The notes under the pieces: model-generated
What the model was told of the DNA's origin: nothing
The model's database searches: none
The model's input: the letters and a program-made list of their open reading frames with translations, nothing else
Shown here: positions 36,583 through 48,679 of the stretch, one piece after another
Layout: each line of letters starts with the position of its first letter
Position numbering within the stretch: position 1 is the first letter of the stretch
Origin: Phoronis australis
Lineage: Eukaryota > Phoronida > Phoronidae
Reading direction: 5' to 3'
DNA length: 64,000 bases
Assembly: GCA_002633005.1 (NCBI GenBank)
Contig: NMRA01000083.1
Span: 446,896-510,895, forward strand
Position numbers and translations under genes: made by a program

Positions 36583-37173
36583 CGTGCCTTACTCATTGGA
36601 AATAATGGGGAATGCATGGTGCTCAGGAAGGGTAAGTGCACTAGCTACTGGTGGAATGGTTGGTCTACTACAAAGTAGTTGTGTTATGTAATGACAGTTT
36701 GTGTATTCTGCTCACTGGCTCATCACAATAAAGGTGTGCATAACAGGATATAAGGGTAGAAAATAAGCAAAGCTGAGCACATCCCAACAATAGCTGATGG
36801 CTTTCAGGTGCTGGGCATGTAATGAACCATGGAAACGAGGTGCACAAATGTTCTCTTAAAATTTACCACTAGTGTGTGCGGAAAGAATGGACTAAACTGT
36901 TCTTCTGCTTTAATATTGTGAAACTTTATGCCACCTAAAATTGTGTGAATGCAAATGATTGAGAAGAAGTCTCTTTATAATGAGCTACAGACGAGTCCTC
37001 AAAAAATCTCCGGAGGTTATTCTCGACCGCTCACGCCATTTATCAATTCTTCTAGCTTGTATGAAGATTGTTTGAAGAAGAACAAAAAGCACCCACTTTA
37101 AGAACTTTCTTGGGTGATATCCCCACCTGGTCAGTCTTATGGCTTACTGTCCAATACATGCAAGCAAAAAGTT
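36583..37173. other. No gene seen
   Basis: AT-rich, dense stops, no repeat noticed. Confidence 0.5.
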
Positions 37174-38671
37174 GGGGGGGGGGTCACGACACTGCATAGT
37201 CACAACTGGTAATTTTTGGAAGACAGTTCCGAAGCGGTGGAGATCAATAATCAAAATGAAATGTATGGAGTTTGCTCGTCCCTTCTTTCTCATATTGACC
37301 TCATTCACTTCGTACACCCTGTTTGAACACTTCTCCATACACCTTCTAATTTTTCGCGCTGGTTTTAATTCTGCATTGTTGGCTTCAAAAGTTTTTGATT
37401 ACAATTTCTTGTACAGTCCGTGTAGTAATTGAGTAAAGACACACAATTAAATGGTTTTACAGAAAACGCATTTTTAATCCATGAATTGGATTTATTGGTG
37501 AATAAAAATATGATGCTATTACAACTAAGAATCCTTCTATCAGCCCTAACCAAAACTTTCCTCAAGGTCATTGTAACCGCTGAAAAGGATACGATAAACG
37601 TATCCTTCAACTCATAATTTTTTTTCATACTTTCTCATTTAAGAATTTTGTTCTATCTAAAAAGACATCACAAAAGATTCAAAATAGTTTGCCTTAGCCT
37701 TAAAGAATGACCCTGGATTGACAGAGAGACTAACCAGAAGACAGAACACCTACCAGGATAGAGTACACGGGAAGGGTATGAACTTGGGCAAAATTGCATC
37801 TTTTTTTCCAAAATCTATGCTAGAGTGGTGAATTTACATCAGCATAACAACTTGCTTCTGCACCGATCTCATTAAACAAAATGAAACATGTAACAGTAAT
37901 TTGTATTTTGTTATGATGATAGCAATTTCTAGAATGAAGCTTACCAGTACCTTAAAGGTGAAACTGCTACCGCTAGCTTGTGTACGTGTCACAGAAGGTT
38001 GTCAATTCTCTGAAAAGTGAACAAAGAGCAGTGAAAACAAAATTGCAAAAGACGTGGTATAATAAAAGGGATGCATCACTGAGACAAATTCAATTCACCT
38101 GCATCCACTACGAGTACACCGAAAAATGACTGACAAACACAAATGGATGCAGGGCCATCATATTATATTAAATGTGAAAATTATAGAGAAAAAACAGCTG
38201 CCCTTTAATGTATATTAAACATGACATGAGATGCTCATTTGTTAAATGTCTTTTCATGTAATGTTTCAAAACGTGCTTTTGTCACTAGAATGCAATTCTG
38301 AAAAATTTGCATTTCAAACCTCCTGTTTGCTGCATGTTTATAGAGGCAAGTGTTAATTAGATGGAATGGGGATAGGAAAGTACTCACAGTAATTAAACTA
38401 TTCACACATGCATTCTGAGGGACAGGTTTTAGTTTAAGATGCTGTTCTTTGTAATTTTCAATGTTAAAGTTGTCAAGTAATGATTTATCAAACAACCAAA
38501 ATAAAATTATAGTAGTGCAAGTGAGATATGGTAAAGCCAGGGATAAGTTCCACAGACCTCAAGGCATTAGCTAGTTGCACTCGGCAGCGAAAAATTTTCG
38601 TTCATGGAACGGAAACAACTGATAAACCGGTAAACTCACTTTTCCCTGACTCGCAATCACAGCCCACACTT

Positions 38672-38815
38672 AAAAAACATGGCTATACGCACACAAAAGC
38701 ATGTCTCCATTACCACAAGCACGGCTCCAGCACCTGTAAACACGGCTCATGGACTCATGTGAGTCTTAATCATGTGAGATAGTGAGCCGTGTGCTTCAGG
38801 TTCGTAAGCCATGTT
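38672..38815. repeat. Nested inverted repeat (ACATGGCT / ACACGGCTCA), left copy
   Basis: Outer arm AAAACATGGCT pairs with AGCCATGTTTT; inner arm ACACGGCTCA pairs with TGAGCCGTGT. The loop holds GACTCATGTGAGTC. The fuller form is in the other copy at 40816-40974. It is a hairpin-forming element, possibly a MITE. Confidence 0.7.
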
Positions 38816-38989
38816 TTGTAAGCACAGAGTCATGTTTGTGAGTCAGTTGGCCGAGTCTGCACATCCGCGAGTCATGTTGATGAATGTTTGAGTTGTTTTT
38901 GTTCAGGTACCCTGCGCACTGTTTGTAGGAGTCATAAAAGTACATATGGGGAAGTTTCAACTATTTGCAGAAAGGTAAAAAGAAAACAA

Positions 38990-39062
38990 TGCAGGTGGCC
39001 TGATATCATTTGCGGTGCATCAGACGTGCGCAGGCCTCATGGTTGGGCCCATTGCACACAAC
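38990..39062 (-). repeat. Dispersed repeat family K (in duplication 1)
   Basis: Its reverse complement holds AATGGGCCC, GAGGCCTGCGCACGTCTG and GCCACCTGCA, which recur at 56124-56180 in plus orientation and again at 41140-41215 in the other duplicate. Short, old dispersed repeat. Confidence 0.55.
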
Positions 39063-39316
39063 AGAAAGGTAAGACCAGCTTATAAAAAATTAAAGTAAAC
39101 AATTTTAGCGCCACAAAATGATGGATAACTGTAATGTGAAAGATCACCATTACTTTTTCAGACGCAAAATAACCAAAACCTCTAAATTTTCAGAATGGGT
39201 GCTTCCATGAAATGACATTTGAAAATTTACCATTAAGATCAGCTGCATGAAATTAATAAGATAGATTCATTTGGCCGTTATGTTCACTTCAATAATTCTG
39301 TGGAACCGTCAGTGGT

Positions 39317-39317
39317 N
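39317..39317. other. Assembly join (single N)
   Basis: The N lies exactly between the end of the left and the start of the right copy of duplication 1, next to a ten-G run. Confidence 0.9.
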
Positions 39318-41470
39318 GGGGGGGGGGTCACGACACTGCATAGTCACAACTGGTAATTTTTGGAAGACAGTTCCGAAGCGGTGGAGATCAATAATCAAAA
39401 TGAAATGTATGGAGTCTGCTCGTCCCTTCTTTCTCATATTGACCTCATTCACTTCGTACACCCTGTTTGAACACTTCTCCATACACCTTCAAATTTTTCG
39501 GGCTGGTTTTAATTCTGCATAGTTGGCTTCAAAAGTTTTTGATTACAATTTCTTGTACAGTCCGTGTAGTAATTGAGTAAAGACACACAATTAAATGGTT
39601 TTACAGAAAACGCATTTTTAATCCATGAATTGGATTTATTGATGAATAAAAATCTGATGCCAACTAAGAATCCTTCTATCAGCCCTAACCAAAACTTTCC
39701 TCAAGGTCATTGTAACCGCTGAAAAGGATACGATAAACGTATCAACTCATAATTTTTCTTCATACTTTCTCATTTAAGAATTTTGTTCTATCTAAAAGAC
39801 ATCACAAAAGATTCAAAATAGTTTGCTTTAGCCTTAAAGAATGACACTGGATTGACAGAGAAACTAACCAGAAGACAGAACACCTACCAGGATTGAGTAC
39901 ACGGGAAGGGTATGAACTTGGGCAAAATTGCATCTTTTTATCCAAAATCTATGCTAGAGTGGTGAATTTACATCAGCATAACAACTTGCTTCTGCACCGA
40001 TCTCATTAAACAAAATGAAACATGTAACAGAGATGAAATGATAATTTGTATTTTGTTATGATGATAGCAATTTCTAGAATGAAGCTTACCAGTACCTTAA
40101 AGGTGAAACTGCTACCGCTAGCTTGTGTATGTGTCACAGAAGGTTGGCAATTCTCTGAAAAGTGAACAAAGAGCAGTGAAAACAAAATTGCATCATACAA
40201 AAGAATAATGAAAGAGATGCACCACTGAGACAAATTCAATTCACCTGCATCCACTACGAGTACACAGAAAGATGACTGACAAACACAAATGGATGCAGGG
40301 CCATCATATTATATTAAATGTGAAAATTATAGAGAAAAAACAGCTGCCCTTTAATGTATATTGAACATGACATGAGATGCTCATTTGTTAAATGTCTTTT
40401 CATGTAATGTTTCAAAATGTGCTTTTGTCACTAGAATGCAATTATGAAAAATTTGCATCTTAAACCTCCTGTTTGCTACATGTTTATAGAGGCAAGTGTT
40501 AATTAGATGGAATTGGGATAGGAAAGCACTCACAGTAATTAAACTATTCACACATGCATTCTGGGGGACAGGTTTTAGTTTAAGATGCTGTTCTTTGTAA
40601 TTTTCAATGTTAAAGTTGACAAGTAATGATTGATCAACCAAAATAAAATTATAGTTGTGCAAGTGAGTTATGGTAAAGCCAGGGATAAGTTCCACAGACC
40701 TCAAGACATTAGCTACCGGTAGTTCTCGCAGCGAAAAATTTTCGTTCATGGAATGGAAACAACTGATGAACCGGTAAACTCACTTTCCCTGACTCGCAAT
40801 CACAGCCCACACTTAAAAAACATGGCTTACGCACCCAAAAAGCATGTCTCCTTTACCACAAACACGGCTCCAGCACCTGTAAACACAGCTCATGGACTCT
40901 TTGCTGAGTCTTACATGTGAGTCTTAATCATGTGAGATAGTGAGCCGTGTTTCAGGTTCGTAAGCCATGTTTTGTAAGCACGGAGTCATGTTTGTGAGTC
41001 AGTTGGCTGAGTTTGCACGTCCGCGAGTCATGTTGATGAATGTTTGAGTTGTTTTTGTTCAGGTGCCCTGCGCACTGTTTGTAGGTGTCATAAAAGTACA
41101 TATGGTGAAGTTTCAACAATTTGCAGAAAGGTAAAAAAAACAGTGCAGGTGGCCTGATGTCATTGCGATACATCAGACGTGCGCAGGCCTCATGGTTGGG
41201 CCCATTGCACACAACAGAAAGGTAAGACCAGCTTACAAAAAATTAAAGTAAACAATTTTAGCGTGACAAAATGATGGATAACTGTAATGTGAAAGATCAC
41301 CCTTACTTTTTCAGACGCAAAATTAACCAAAACCTCTAAATTTTCAGAATGGGTGCTTCCATGAAATGACATTTGAAAATTTACCATTAAGATCAGCTGC
41401 ATGAAATTAATAAGATAGATTCATTTGGCCGTTATGTTCACTTCAATAATTCTGTGGAACCGTCAGTGGT
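39318..41470 (+). repeat. Duplication 1, right copy
   Basis: Whole-length match to 37174-39316. The minus-strand open stretch here (40381-40749, 122 codons) is shorter in the other copy (38235-38495, 86 codons), so it is not under obvious coding constraint. Confidence 0.9.
40816..40974. repeat. Nested inverted repeat, right copy
   Basis: AAAACATGGCTTACG (40817-40831) and its perfect complement CGTAAGCCATGTTTT (40959-40973) form the outer arms; AACACGGCTC at 40861 and TGAGCCGTGTT at 40941 form inner arms. Confidence 0.75.
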
Positions 41471-41815
41471 AAAGGAGAATTACACTAATTACGGATGTCT
41501 GGGCACTCAGGCCTGTGAGGTAAAGGGGTGAGGACAGTTGTAGCACTTGCCCGCTTTTGGACCTAGAGGGATAGCCCAACTGGGATCAATTAGCTGTCCA
41601 GGGGAGATGACAATTAAAAATTAAGCATTGATGCAACTATGAAGCTGTTTCTTGTACGGAAATGGGTCTTTTTTCTTAGACAAAATTACGGTTGTGGAAG
41701 TAATCCCCAATGCTTAATGGGTTCCAATATCTTTGAAAAATCTTTATGTCATAATTAAAAAATGCATGCCTCATTGCAGTCCGGTCATAAGCAAAACACT
41801 GAATAAGTGACTCAA
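41471..41815. other. No gene seen
   Basis: AT-rich spacer without ORF or repeat. Confidence 0.5.
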
Positions 41816-42003
41816 AAAACAAAAGACCCATATCTAATGAATTCTGCTTGTAAGTATGAATGGCCTCAAGCCAGTGAGGGGATCTTTATTGGCCCCACTG
41901 GAGTTGGCTTCTCAGCACAAGACTAAGCAAGAGACTGATGAAAACAAAAGACCCGTATTTAATGAGCTCTTGGTATGAATGACCTCAAGCCAGTGTAATA
42001 CCG
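41816..42003 (+). repeat. Two-copy direct repeat, about 120-bp offset
   Basis: AAAACAAAAGACCCATAT through GCCTCAAGCCAGTG (41816-41880) recurs, diverged, at 41940-41997. Likely an old local duplication. Confidence 0.7.
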
Positions 42004-42382
42004 CGGACTTTACTTGCCTCAGGTGCCTGTATTGATGACTTCAACAGGGAACTGGTTTCACATTTGATTAGATTTGGGCCATATTCTAGTAACAATAACT
42101 ATTTATTCTGCAGACCAAACTGGATTACATGCACTGATGTTGACAACCGGATAAGTCTGATGTGTCAATGAGACATACGGTAACTATAGCCAATCAGGTT
42201 GTGGAAACATCATGTAAACCCAATGATAGTCTGCCATCTTTGTCCTACAAACATTGGTTGTGAACGAAAGTATTCAGGTTCTGTAGAACCCTGGAAAAAC
42301 GTCCAAATTTGCTTAATTTTGAAAAATCATACCTCAAAAAAGGCTGATAGAATTCATGTGAAGCTTAACACGCTCAGTCATA

Positions 42383-42577
42383 CCGTGAATAATACGCTTA
42401 CAAGGAAAACACGCAAGATATGCGGGAATTCTCACCACTGGTCCTTCCAAGGGGCTTTTACTGGCATCAAAGAGAGCGTGGCACCGAAGTCGAAGTCGTA
42501 TACAGTTGTGATAACCACATTGTCTGGTGCGAGCAAGACCCAATTACGTGTTATTACGCGACTATAAACTGTAGTTA
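42383..42577 (+). repeat. Family E, left part, copy 1
   Basis: Matches 57352-57525 and 59548-59728: GAATAATACGCTTA, GGCTTTTACTGG, ATCAAAGAGAGCG, CTGGTGCGAGCAAG, AACCATAAACTGTAGT-type strings in the same order. The family continues at 43262-43620. Confidence 0.7.
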
Positions 42578-43261
42578 ATCATCTCTGCCTGTACATACTG
42601 GCGAATTTTCAAAATGCATTAACCAATAATTTTAATTAAAAACAAACACCACGGCGGTATTCAGCTAGAAAAAAACAACCAAGTAAGGTTTTCGATTTTC
42701 AAAAATCGATGAACTAATCAACTAAAAACTACAAACATTGAGTACGATTGAAGATAAACGACCATGCGTAGAATGATATACTAAGTGGATCAGAGTTAAC
42801 AATATCACATGGATTGTTCTTTTAATATTCTTTCAATCTCACTTAACCATATTTTCGACTAGAAAACAGTTGTACTTAACTTGTGCTCACTCTTCACTTT
42901 TTACGACTGACAAAGAGCTAGAATAGTTACGTAGTCAGTGCAATTGAAATTGTCCAGATTCCAAATCTTCAGTTTGCTATCACCATATTTGCGCTTTTGT
43001 ATATATTTTATGATTTGAGTTGTAATAAAGATTTAACTTGAACTACTGACAAGTGTAGTTTTGTTTGCCGTGAAATGTTTAATGTAGCTGTAATCTGAAA
43101 TTAGTTCAGGGACAGGTTCAGAATTAACTAAACTAATTCAGTTTCACTGGCAATCAAAATCTACTACTGTTTTGGTAGTTCAAGTTCAAAATGAAATAAA
43201 AACACCTGTTCCCGGTAAGAAAAAAACTAGTGGACATGACTATGAGAAATTAAATAAGGAA
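42578..43261. mobile_element. Segment absent from other family E copies
   Basis: At 57.5 and 59.7 kb the left and right parts of family E are separated by only about 60 bp. Here they are separated by roughly 680 bp. This segment is therefore an insertion in this copy or a deletion in the others. I see no clean terminal repeats. Confidence 0.4.
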
Positions 43262-43620
43262 AACCGGTATGAAACATGTTTAAAACTATTGTTCCTTTGG
43301 GAAGTGGCCCTTTGTCAAGATAAAAACAAATTTGACTTTTTAGTCATTTTGCAACATTTAAAATGTACCAAGTTAATATGCTCTCCACAGTTGCAGGCCA
43401 ACTCAGTGCAAATGCCAGAGAAAACCAATATTTGGGTGCAATAACCACCATTGTTGAGACAGTAATGCTAGCTACTACCTTTCCACTTCATTAGGTCACA
43501 TCTGCATCAATACAAAGGGCGTGCTGAATAGGCGTCATAAAAGTTGTCAAGGACTGAGGGAATGTGAGCAGTGACCAGTGTAAGAGAGAAATTCTCCACA
43601 TGTTATCGTAACAGATAGTT
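43262..43620 (+). repeat. Family E, right part, copy 1
   Basis: Shares GGTATGAAACATGTTTAAAA, GTTCCTTTGGGAAGTGGCCC, TGTCAAGAT, CTCTCCACA and GTGCTGAATAGGC with 57582-57915 and 59790-60130. The 90-codon stretch over it (43172-43444) is open in both duplicates but not in the 57-kb copy, so it is not counted as a gene. Confidence 0.75.
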
Positions 43621-43637
43621 AAGAATTGTTTTTAAAA

Positions 43638-44140
43638 GGGCCTTTCATACTAACAGTCCACGCATCGATGGTTTGGGGAGTTGCGGTCAGTATGATTGCT
43701 TAACTCCAGTCCTGGATCGCAGTTAACAGCTCCAGTTAACATCGCAGTTAACAGGTGGATTTAATAACGCAGCGTCGACGCTGCGGCGCAGTATGAACGC
43801 TTAACTTCGGTCCAATCAAAGTTATCACCAGGTGTCACTGTTATCGTCAACAGTTACAGGATAGTGTCGTCACTAATAGCTGCTAGTATTTTGCTCTAAC
43901 AACTAATCGATTAAAAAATAAGTTTTAATGTCACTTTAGCACATGTAAAGGTTCTCAAATTGTCTCATTGAAAAAATCTTAGCGTGCAGCTCTACCTTGC
44001 GATAACTTCGATAACGACAGCGTCACCACCCGTTTACTTCGATTTCATTAACTACCGAAGCCAGTATGAACGGTCGAGTTAACTGCGCTGTTTACGTCGA
44101 CGCTCCGCTCAGACCGGAGTTAAGTCAACATGAAAGGGCC
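43638..44140. mobile_element. 0.5-kb palindromic TIR element, copy 1
   Basis: Ends AGGGCCTTTCATAC and (reverse complement of right end) AGGCCCTTTCATGT. The two halves repeat inverted CAGTATGAACG words, several GTTAAC palindromes and the 16-bp palindrome GCAGCGTCGACGCTGC (43769-43784). It looks like a non-autonomous DNA transposon with complex, palindrome-rich subterminal regions. The 57-kb family E copy lacks it, so it inserted next to family E. Flanks (AAAA and TAAA) do not give a certain target-site duplication. Confidence 0.7.
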
Positions 44141-44269
44141 TAAAGAGATTCACATTTGCAAGAGGGACTCTCAAAAATATGACTTTTGCAATTTTTATGA
44201 AAACGAATTAATTTAGAAAACTGAAATAGTATTTTTAAGATTTAAATTGACACATATTTCAAACGAAAT

Positions 44270-44455
44270 TTGTTCCTCTTATTGATGCTACACACGTATC
44301 TCTATTTTTGGCTAGATTCTACAAAAGACATGGTCATGTGACCCAATGAATGGCAGACTGGTATAAAGTCAAAAATCCAACGGCTTTCTGCTTTCAGAAA
44401 ATAAAAAATTTTACTGGCTTGCAATTTGTTTTTAGATATTTGACTAAATGCAGGG
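44270..44455 (+). repeat. Dispersed repeat family F, copy 2
   Basis: Partner of 25985-26180 (GGTCATGTGACCC, AATGGCAGACTGGTAT, GGCTTTCTGCTTTCAG). Also present in the duplicate at 46790-46980. Confidence 0.65.
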
Positions 44456-44896
44456 TTATAGTTGTTACCTGAGCCTCCTTATTGGCTCATCGACATTACT
44501 GGCCTTAATCGAGTCTGGTCAACTCTCGGCTCTCAGGCTAATGACTGTTACGTGCCTTTAGGAATGTCTTTGCTCTTTCTTCAATGTTTTTCACTGCAAT
44601 AACCCCATAACATGGCCGGACATGCATTTTCTCTCACATTTCCCTCCTACTCCACCCATCTCATCTTGTGTAATCAAGGGCTTTTTCTTGTTCATCCATG
44701 TTGGGATGGTTATATTGCTTATCTTTCCATAGATAATATCTTACTACTATTTACTATTTACTATTCTATATACTTTGTTTTGTACCACTTGTCTAGTCAC
44801 AATATATGACCTATTTACGCCAACCTCTGGTCTCCTTTTCATCTCTGGAAACGAGCTTGTGATGTATGATTTTTGTCTGTCCAAGTGTCGAACATA

Positions 44897-45333
44897 CCGT
44901 AAATGTTCGGGTTAACGCCTTGGGCGGTTAAATTGGCAAACCCAAGAAATCGGGGGTGGGCGGTTAACCAGACATGGGCGCTTAAACGTGAAACTTCAAA
45001 AAATCCAGGGTGGGCGGTTAACCGAACATGGGCGCTTATTACGACAGGCAAGCGCCCTGGGCGGTTAATCTTACCTCGTGATCTAAGTACCCACACCACA
45101 CACGTAGGCCTACTCGGAACGCGTAGCACTTTTCAAAGAGCATTATCGTCAAGTCGCCACATTACGGGAAAAATGTCATAACAGCGTATGATCCTAACAA
45201 AGGTCATCATGCCCTCAGATTAGTTATTCACTATTAAATTTACAGAATTGCTGAGTAATAGCCCCGTGCCGTCCTGCGGTCTTGTTATTTAGCCCTGTAG
45301 AGCGCAGACGACCAGTGACCACCCAGCCTCTAC
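44897..45333 (+). repeat. Family G block at the end of a contig
   Basis: Starts CCGTAAATGTTCGGGTTAAC. GGGTGGGCGGTTAACC followed by CATGGGCGCTTA occurs twice with a 54-bp period (44954 and 45008). It begins exactly where the two copies of duplication 2 part company, so it may be an insertion present in only one haplotype. The 45180-45333 end is unremarkable. Confidence 0.65.
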
Positions 45334-45334
45334 N
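45334..45334. other. Assembly join (single N)
   Basis: The N directly precedes the start of the right copy of duplication 2. Confidence 0.9.
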
Positions 45335-47414
45335 TGTTCTTTTAATATTCTTTCAATCTCACTTAACCATATTTTCGACTAGAAAACAGTTGTACTTAAC
45401 TTGTGCTCACTCTTCACTTTTTACGACTGACAAAGAGCTAGAATAGTTACGTAGTCAGTGCAATTGAAATTGTCCAGATTCCAAATCTTCAGTTTGCTAT
45501 CACCATATTTGCGCTTTTGTATATATTTTATGATTTGAGTTCTAATAAAGATTTAACTTGAACTACTGACAAGTGTAGTTTTGTTTGCCGTGAAATGTTT
45601 AATGTAGCTGTAATCTGAAATTAGTTCAGGGACAGGTTCAGAATTAACTAAACTAATTCAGTTTCACTGGCAATCAAAATCTACTACTGTTTTGGTAGTT
45701 CAAGTTCAAAATGAAATAAAAACACCTGTTCCCGGTAAGAAAAAAACTAGTGGACATGACTATGAGAAATTAAATAAGGAAAACCGGTATGAAACATGTT
45801 TAAAACTATTGTTCCTTTGGGAAGTGGCCCTTTGTCAAGATAAAAACAAATTTAACTTTTTAGTCATTTTGCAACATTTAAAATGTACCAAGTTAATATG
45901 CTCTCCACAGTTGCAGGCCAACTCAGTGCAAATGCCAGAGAAAACCAATATTTGGATGTAATAACCACCATTGTTGAGACAGTAGTGCTAGCTAATACCT
46001 TTTCACTTCATTAGGTCAGATCTGCATCAATACAAAGGGCGTGCTGAATAGGCGTCATAGAAGTTGTCTAGGACTGAGGGACAGTGAGCAGTGACCAGTG
46101 TAAGAGAGAAATTCTCCACATGTTATCCTAACAGATAATTAGGGATTGTTTTTAAAAGGGCCTTTCATACTAACGGCGACGCATCGATGGTTTGGGGAGT
46201 TGCGGTCAGTATGAACGCTTAACTCCAGTCCTGGATCGCAGTTAACAGCTCCAGTTAACATCGCAGTTAACAGGTGGATTTAATAGCGCAGCGTCGACGC
46301 TGCGGCGCAGTATGAACGATCAACTTTGGTCCAATCGAAGTTATCGCCAGGTGCCACTGTTATCGTCAACAGTTACAGGATAGTGCCGACACTAACAGCT
46401 GCTTATATTTTGCTCTAATAACAACTAATCGATTCAAAAATAAGTTTAATGTCATTTAGCACATGTAAAGGTTCTCAAATTGTCTCATTGAAAAAATCTT
46501 AGCGTGCAGCGCTACCTTGCGATAACTTCGATGACAACAGCGTCACCACCCATTTACTTCAATGTTCATTAACTACCGAAGCCAGTATGAATGGTCGAGT
46601 TAACTGCGCTGTTTACGTCGACGCTCCGCTCAGACCGGAGTTAAGTCAATATGAAAGGGCCTAAAGAGATTCTCATTTGCAAGAGGGACTCTCAAAAATA
46701 TGACTTTTGCAATTTTTATGAAAACCAATTAATTTAGAAAACTGAAATAGTATTTTTAAGATTTCAATTGACATATATTTCAAAAGAAATTTGTTCATCT
46801 TATTGTTGCTACATACCTATCTCTATTTTTGGCTAGATTCTACAAAAGACATGGTCATGTGACCCAATGAATGGCAGACTGGTATAAAGTCAAAAATCCA
46901 AAGGCTTTCTGCTTTCAGAAAATAAATTTTTTTACTGGCTTACAGTTTGTTTTTAGATATTTGACTAAATGCAGGATTATAGTTGTTACCAGGCTCCTTA
47001 TTGGCTCATCGACAACTGGCCTTAATTGAGTCTGGTCAACTCTCGGCTCTCAGGCTAAAGACTGCTATGTGCCTTTAGGAATGTCTTTGCTCTTTCTACA
47101 TTGTTTTTCAGTGCAATAACCTCATAACACTGCCGGACGTGCGTTTTCTCTCACATTTCCCCCCTACTCCACCCATCTCTTCTTGCGTAATCAAGGGCTT
47201 TTTCTCGTTCATCCATGTTGGGATGATTATATTGCTTATGTTTCCATAGATAATATCTTACTACTATTTAATATTTACTCTTCTATATACTTTGTTTTGT
47301 AACACTCGTCTAGTCAGAATGTATGACCTATTTTGCGCCAACCTTTGGTCTCCTCTTCATCTCTGGCAACGAGCTTGTGATGTATGATTTTTGTCTGTCC
47401 AAGTGCCGAACATA
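45335..47414 (+). repeat. Duplication 2, right copy
   Basis: Copy of 42815-44896, including the right part of family E, the 0.5-kb TIR element (46158-46661) and family F. Confidence 0.9.
46158..46661. mobile_element. 0.5-kb palindromic TIR element, copy 2
   Basis: Same element as 43638-44140 in the duplicate; the GCAGCGTCGACGCTGC palindrome is at 46288-46303. Differences from copy 1 are scattered substitutions and small indels. Confidence 0.7.
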
Positions 47415-47654
47415 AATGCAGATTTGTTGTTAAGGTCCTACATAACCAGATGGTTTTAAGCTGCACTTGGGGGCGACTGCAACACAGATAAACGATATAC
47501 AGAAAAGAAGAAAGGAATAGTGCCTGTCGCTGCTCAAAGCCTGTTAGTAGACTTAATGATTAAATGACTATTCACCAGGAAGACCCATTTGGACAATGTG
47601 GCTTTATTTGGAGACATTTTCACAGAAATATGATCAAGAATGCATCAAACGTGT
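47415..47654. other. No gene seen
   Basis: Short spacer with no feature. Confidence 0.5.
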
Positions 47655-47740
47655 GGTCCATGCACAGCCTATCCTAGAGCAACTTGCACTAGTGCAACTT
47701 GTCCCACTTCAAGTGGTGCGTCTGCTCACACATATCTGAT
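47655..47740 (+). repeat. Family H fragment
   Basis: AACTTGCACTAGTGCAACTT (47681-47700) has a 14-bp perfect palindrome at its core and is followed by GTCCCACTT. Related to 48117-48316 and 51162-51515. Confidence 0.55.
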
Positions 47741-48116
47741 AACTAGAGTAAGACGGAAGTTGTCTCTCTGTGCATGGCAATGAACACCTAATGCGAATAT
47801 GGTGCTGGTAAAAGAAAACCGGTCTGCATTTGTATTGTATTTATTTATTATAGTGATAAGTATAATTAATTCAAACAGCTATAGGTATAACATTCGTAAG
47901 AAGAACAAGTACCCAGCCCAGTTGGGCTTACTAGTCACTTTAACCATACAACTCAGACGTAGGCCTACCGTAAATGTGACGGTTTGTAAGTTCAAAAGCA
48001 GACTTGATGTATTTGGCAAATTGCCAGGGAAATACTGAAACAGCAGTTTTAACGTATCTAATCTTCTGAAATCTGCAAAGTTTGGGACTTGAAGTGAAAC
48101 ATTATTAACCTATGGC
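47741..48116. other. No supported gene
   Basis: Contains an ATG-started 79-codon stretch (47799-48038, plus) with one hydrophobic segment near its start. There is no family likeness, and composition follows the AT-rich background. Confidence 0.35.
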
Positions 48117-48316
48117 CCTGGGTTTGTGGCCACACAGCGATTAGAAGTGGGCAAGTTACCCTAGAACATTAGTTAAAACACACTGATAAGGCAAAATAAG
48201 TTGTCACAAGTGGGACAACTTGTACTGGTTTAAATAGCGTCCACACAGCCCTCAAGCGACAACTTGTTCCAGGAGTAACTTGTTCCAGAGTAAGTCTATG
48301 TGAGAACGGCACTAAA
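48117..48316. mobile_element. Family H element
   Basis: AAGTTACCCTAGAAC, CAAGTGGGACAACTTG, TTTAAATAGCGTCCACACAG and GGAGTAACTTGTTCCAGAGT words in order. The TTTAAATAGCGTCCACACAG word is the reverse complement of the left end of the 51-kb copy. Probably a degenerate TIR element. Confidence 0.5.
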
Positions 48317-48679
48317 AATAGTCTGCTGCATTAAGGACCTCTATCATATTGGCTTCGCACATGAGGGACTTCACAACGATAACAGCATCATAAAAGAACA
48401 AAATAAAACCAATTTTGTAACGATGAGTTGTTTAAATCTAAATTGAGAAGGTATAGACTTATAGTGAAATGAATCCGTATTTTTTGCAAAGTATGGATTT
48501 ACACGAAAACATTTTGTGTTTGTTGGCTTCCCGAGAGCATGCACATAGATAATACCGCTAAAATTTTCACAACAAGATTTTGTGTGAAAGGGTGCCTTTA
48601 ACTTCATTGGAATGGGTTCATTTTATGGATTAGGAACTGTACAAACGGGTCCATTTCGGCAAATAATACAGACGGGTTT

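Larger units (their letters stand above)
37174..39316 (+). repeat. Duplication 1, left copy (ends at N)
   Basis: Starts with ten Gs then TCACGACACTGC and ends AACCGTCAGTGGT directly before the N at 39,317. It matches 39318-41470 along its whole length, with scattered substitutions and small indels. The neat boundaries (right copy starts at the N, left copy ends at the N) fit two contigs that overlap but were not merged, i.e. two alleles placed in tandem. Confidence 0.9.
42815..44896 (+). repeat. Duplication 2, left copy
   Basis: Matches 45335-47414 in order and orientation with scattered differences. The match ends at 44896, where the left contig turns into a family G block, while the right copy continues with other sequence. 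The right copy begins exactly after the N at 45,334. This is an allelic-duplicate pattern with a structural difference at one end. Confidence 0.9.

Noticed and set aside
40381-40749. 122-codon minus frame partly shared with 38235-38495
   Set aside because: Same reason: allelic duplicate. Its N-terminal part is lost in the other copy.
43172-43444. 90-codon frame present in two places (also 45692-45961)
   Set aside because: The second copy belongs to an assembly-type duplication, so agreement is not conservation; the related 57-kb family E copy breaks the frame.
47799-48038. ATG-started 79-codon frame with a hydrophobic segment
   Set aside because: AT-rich background readily yields Ile/Phe/Leu segments; no splice or conservation support.
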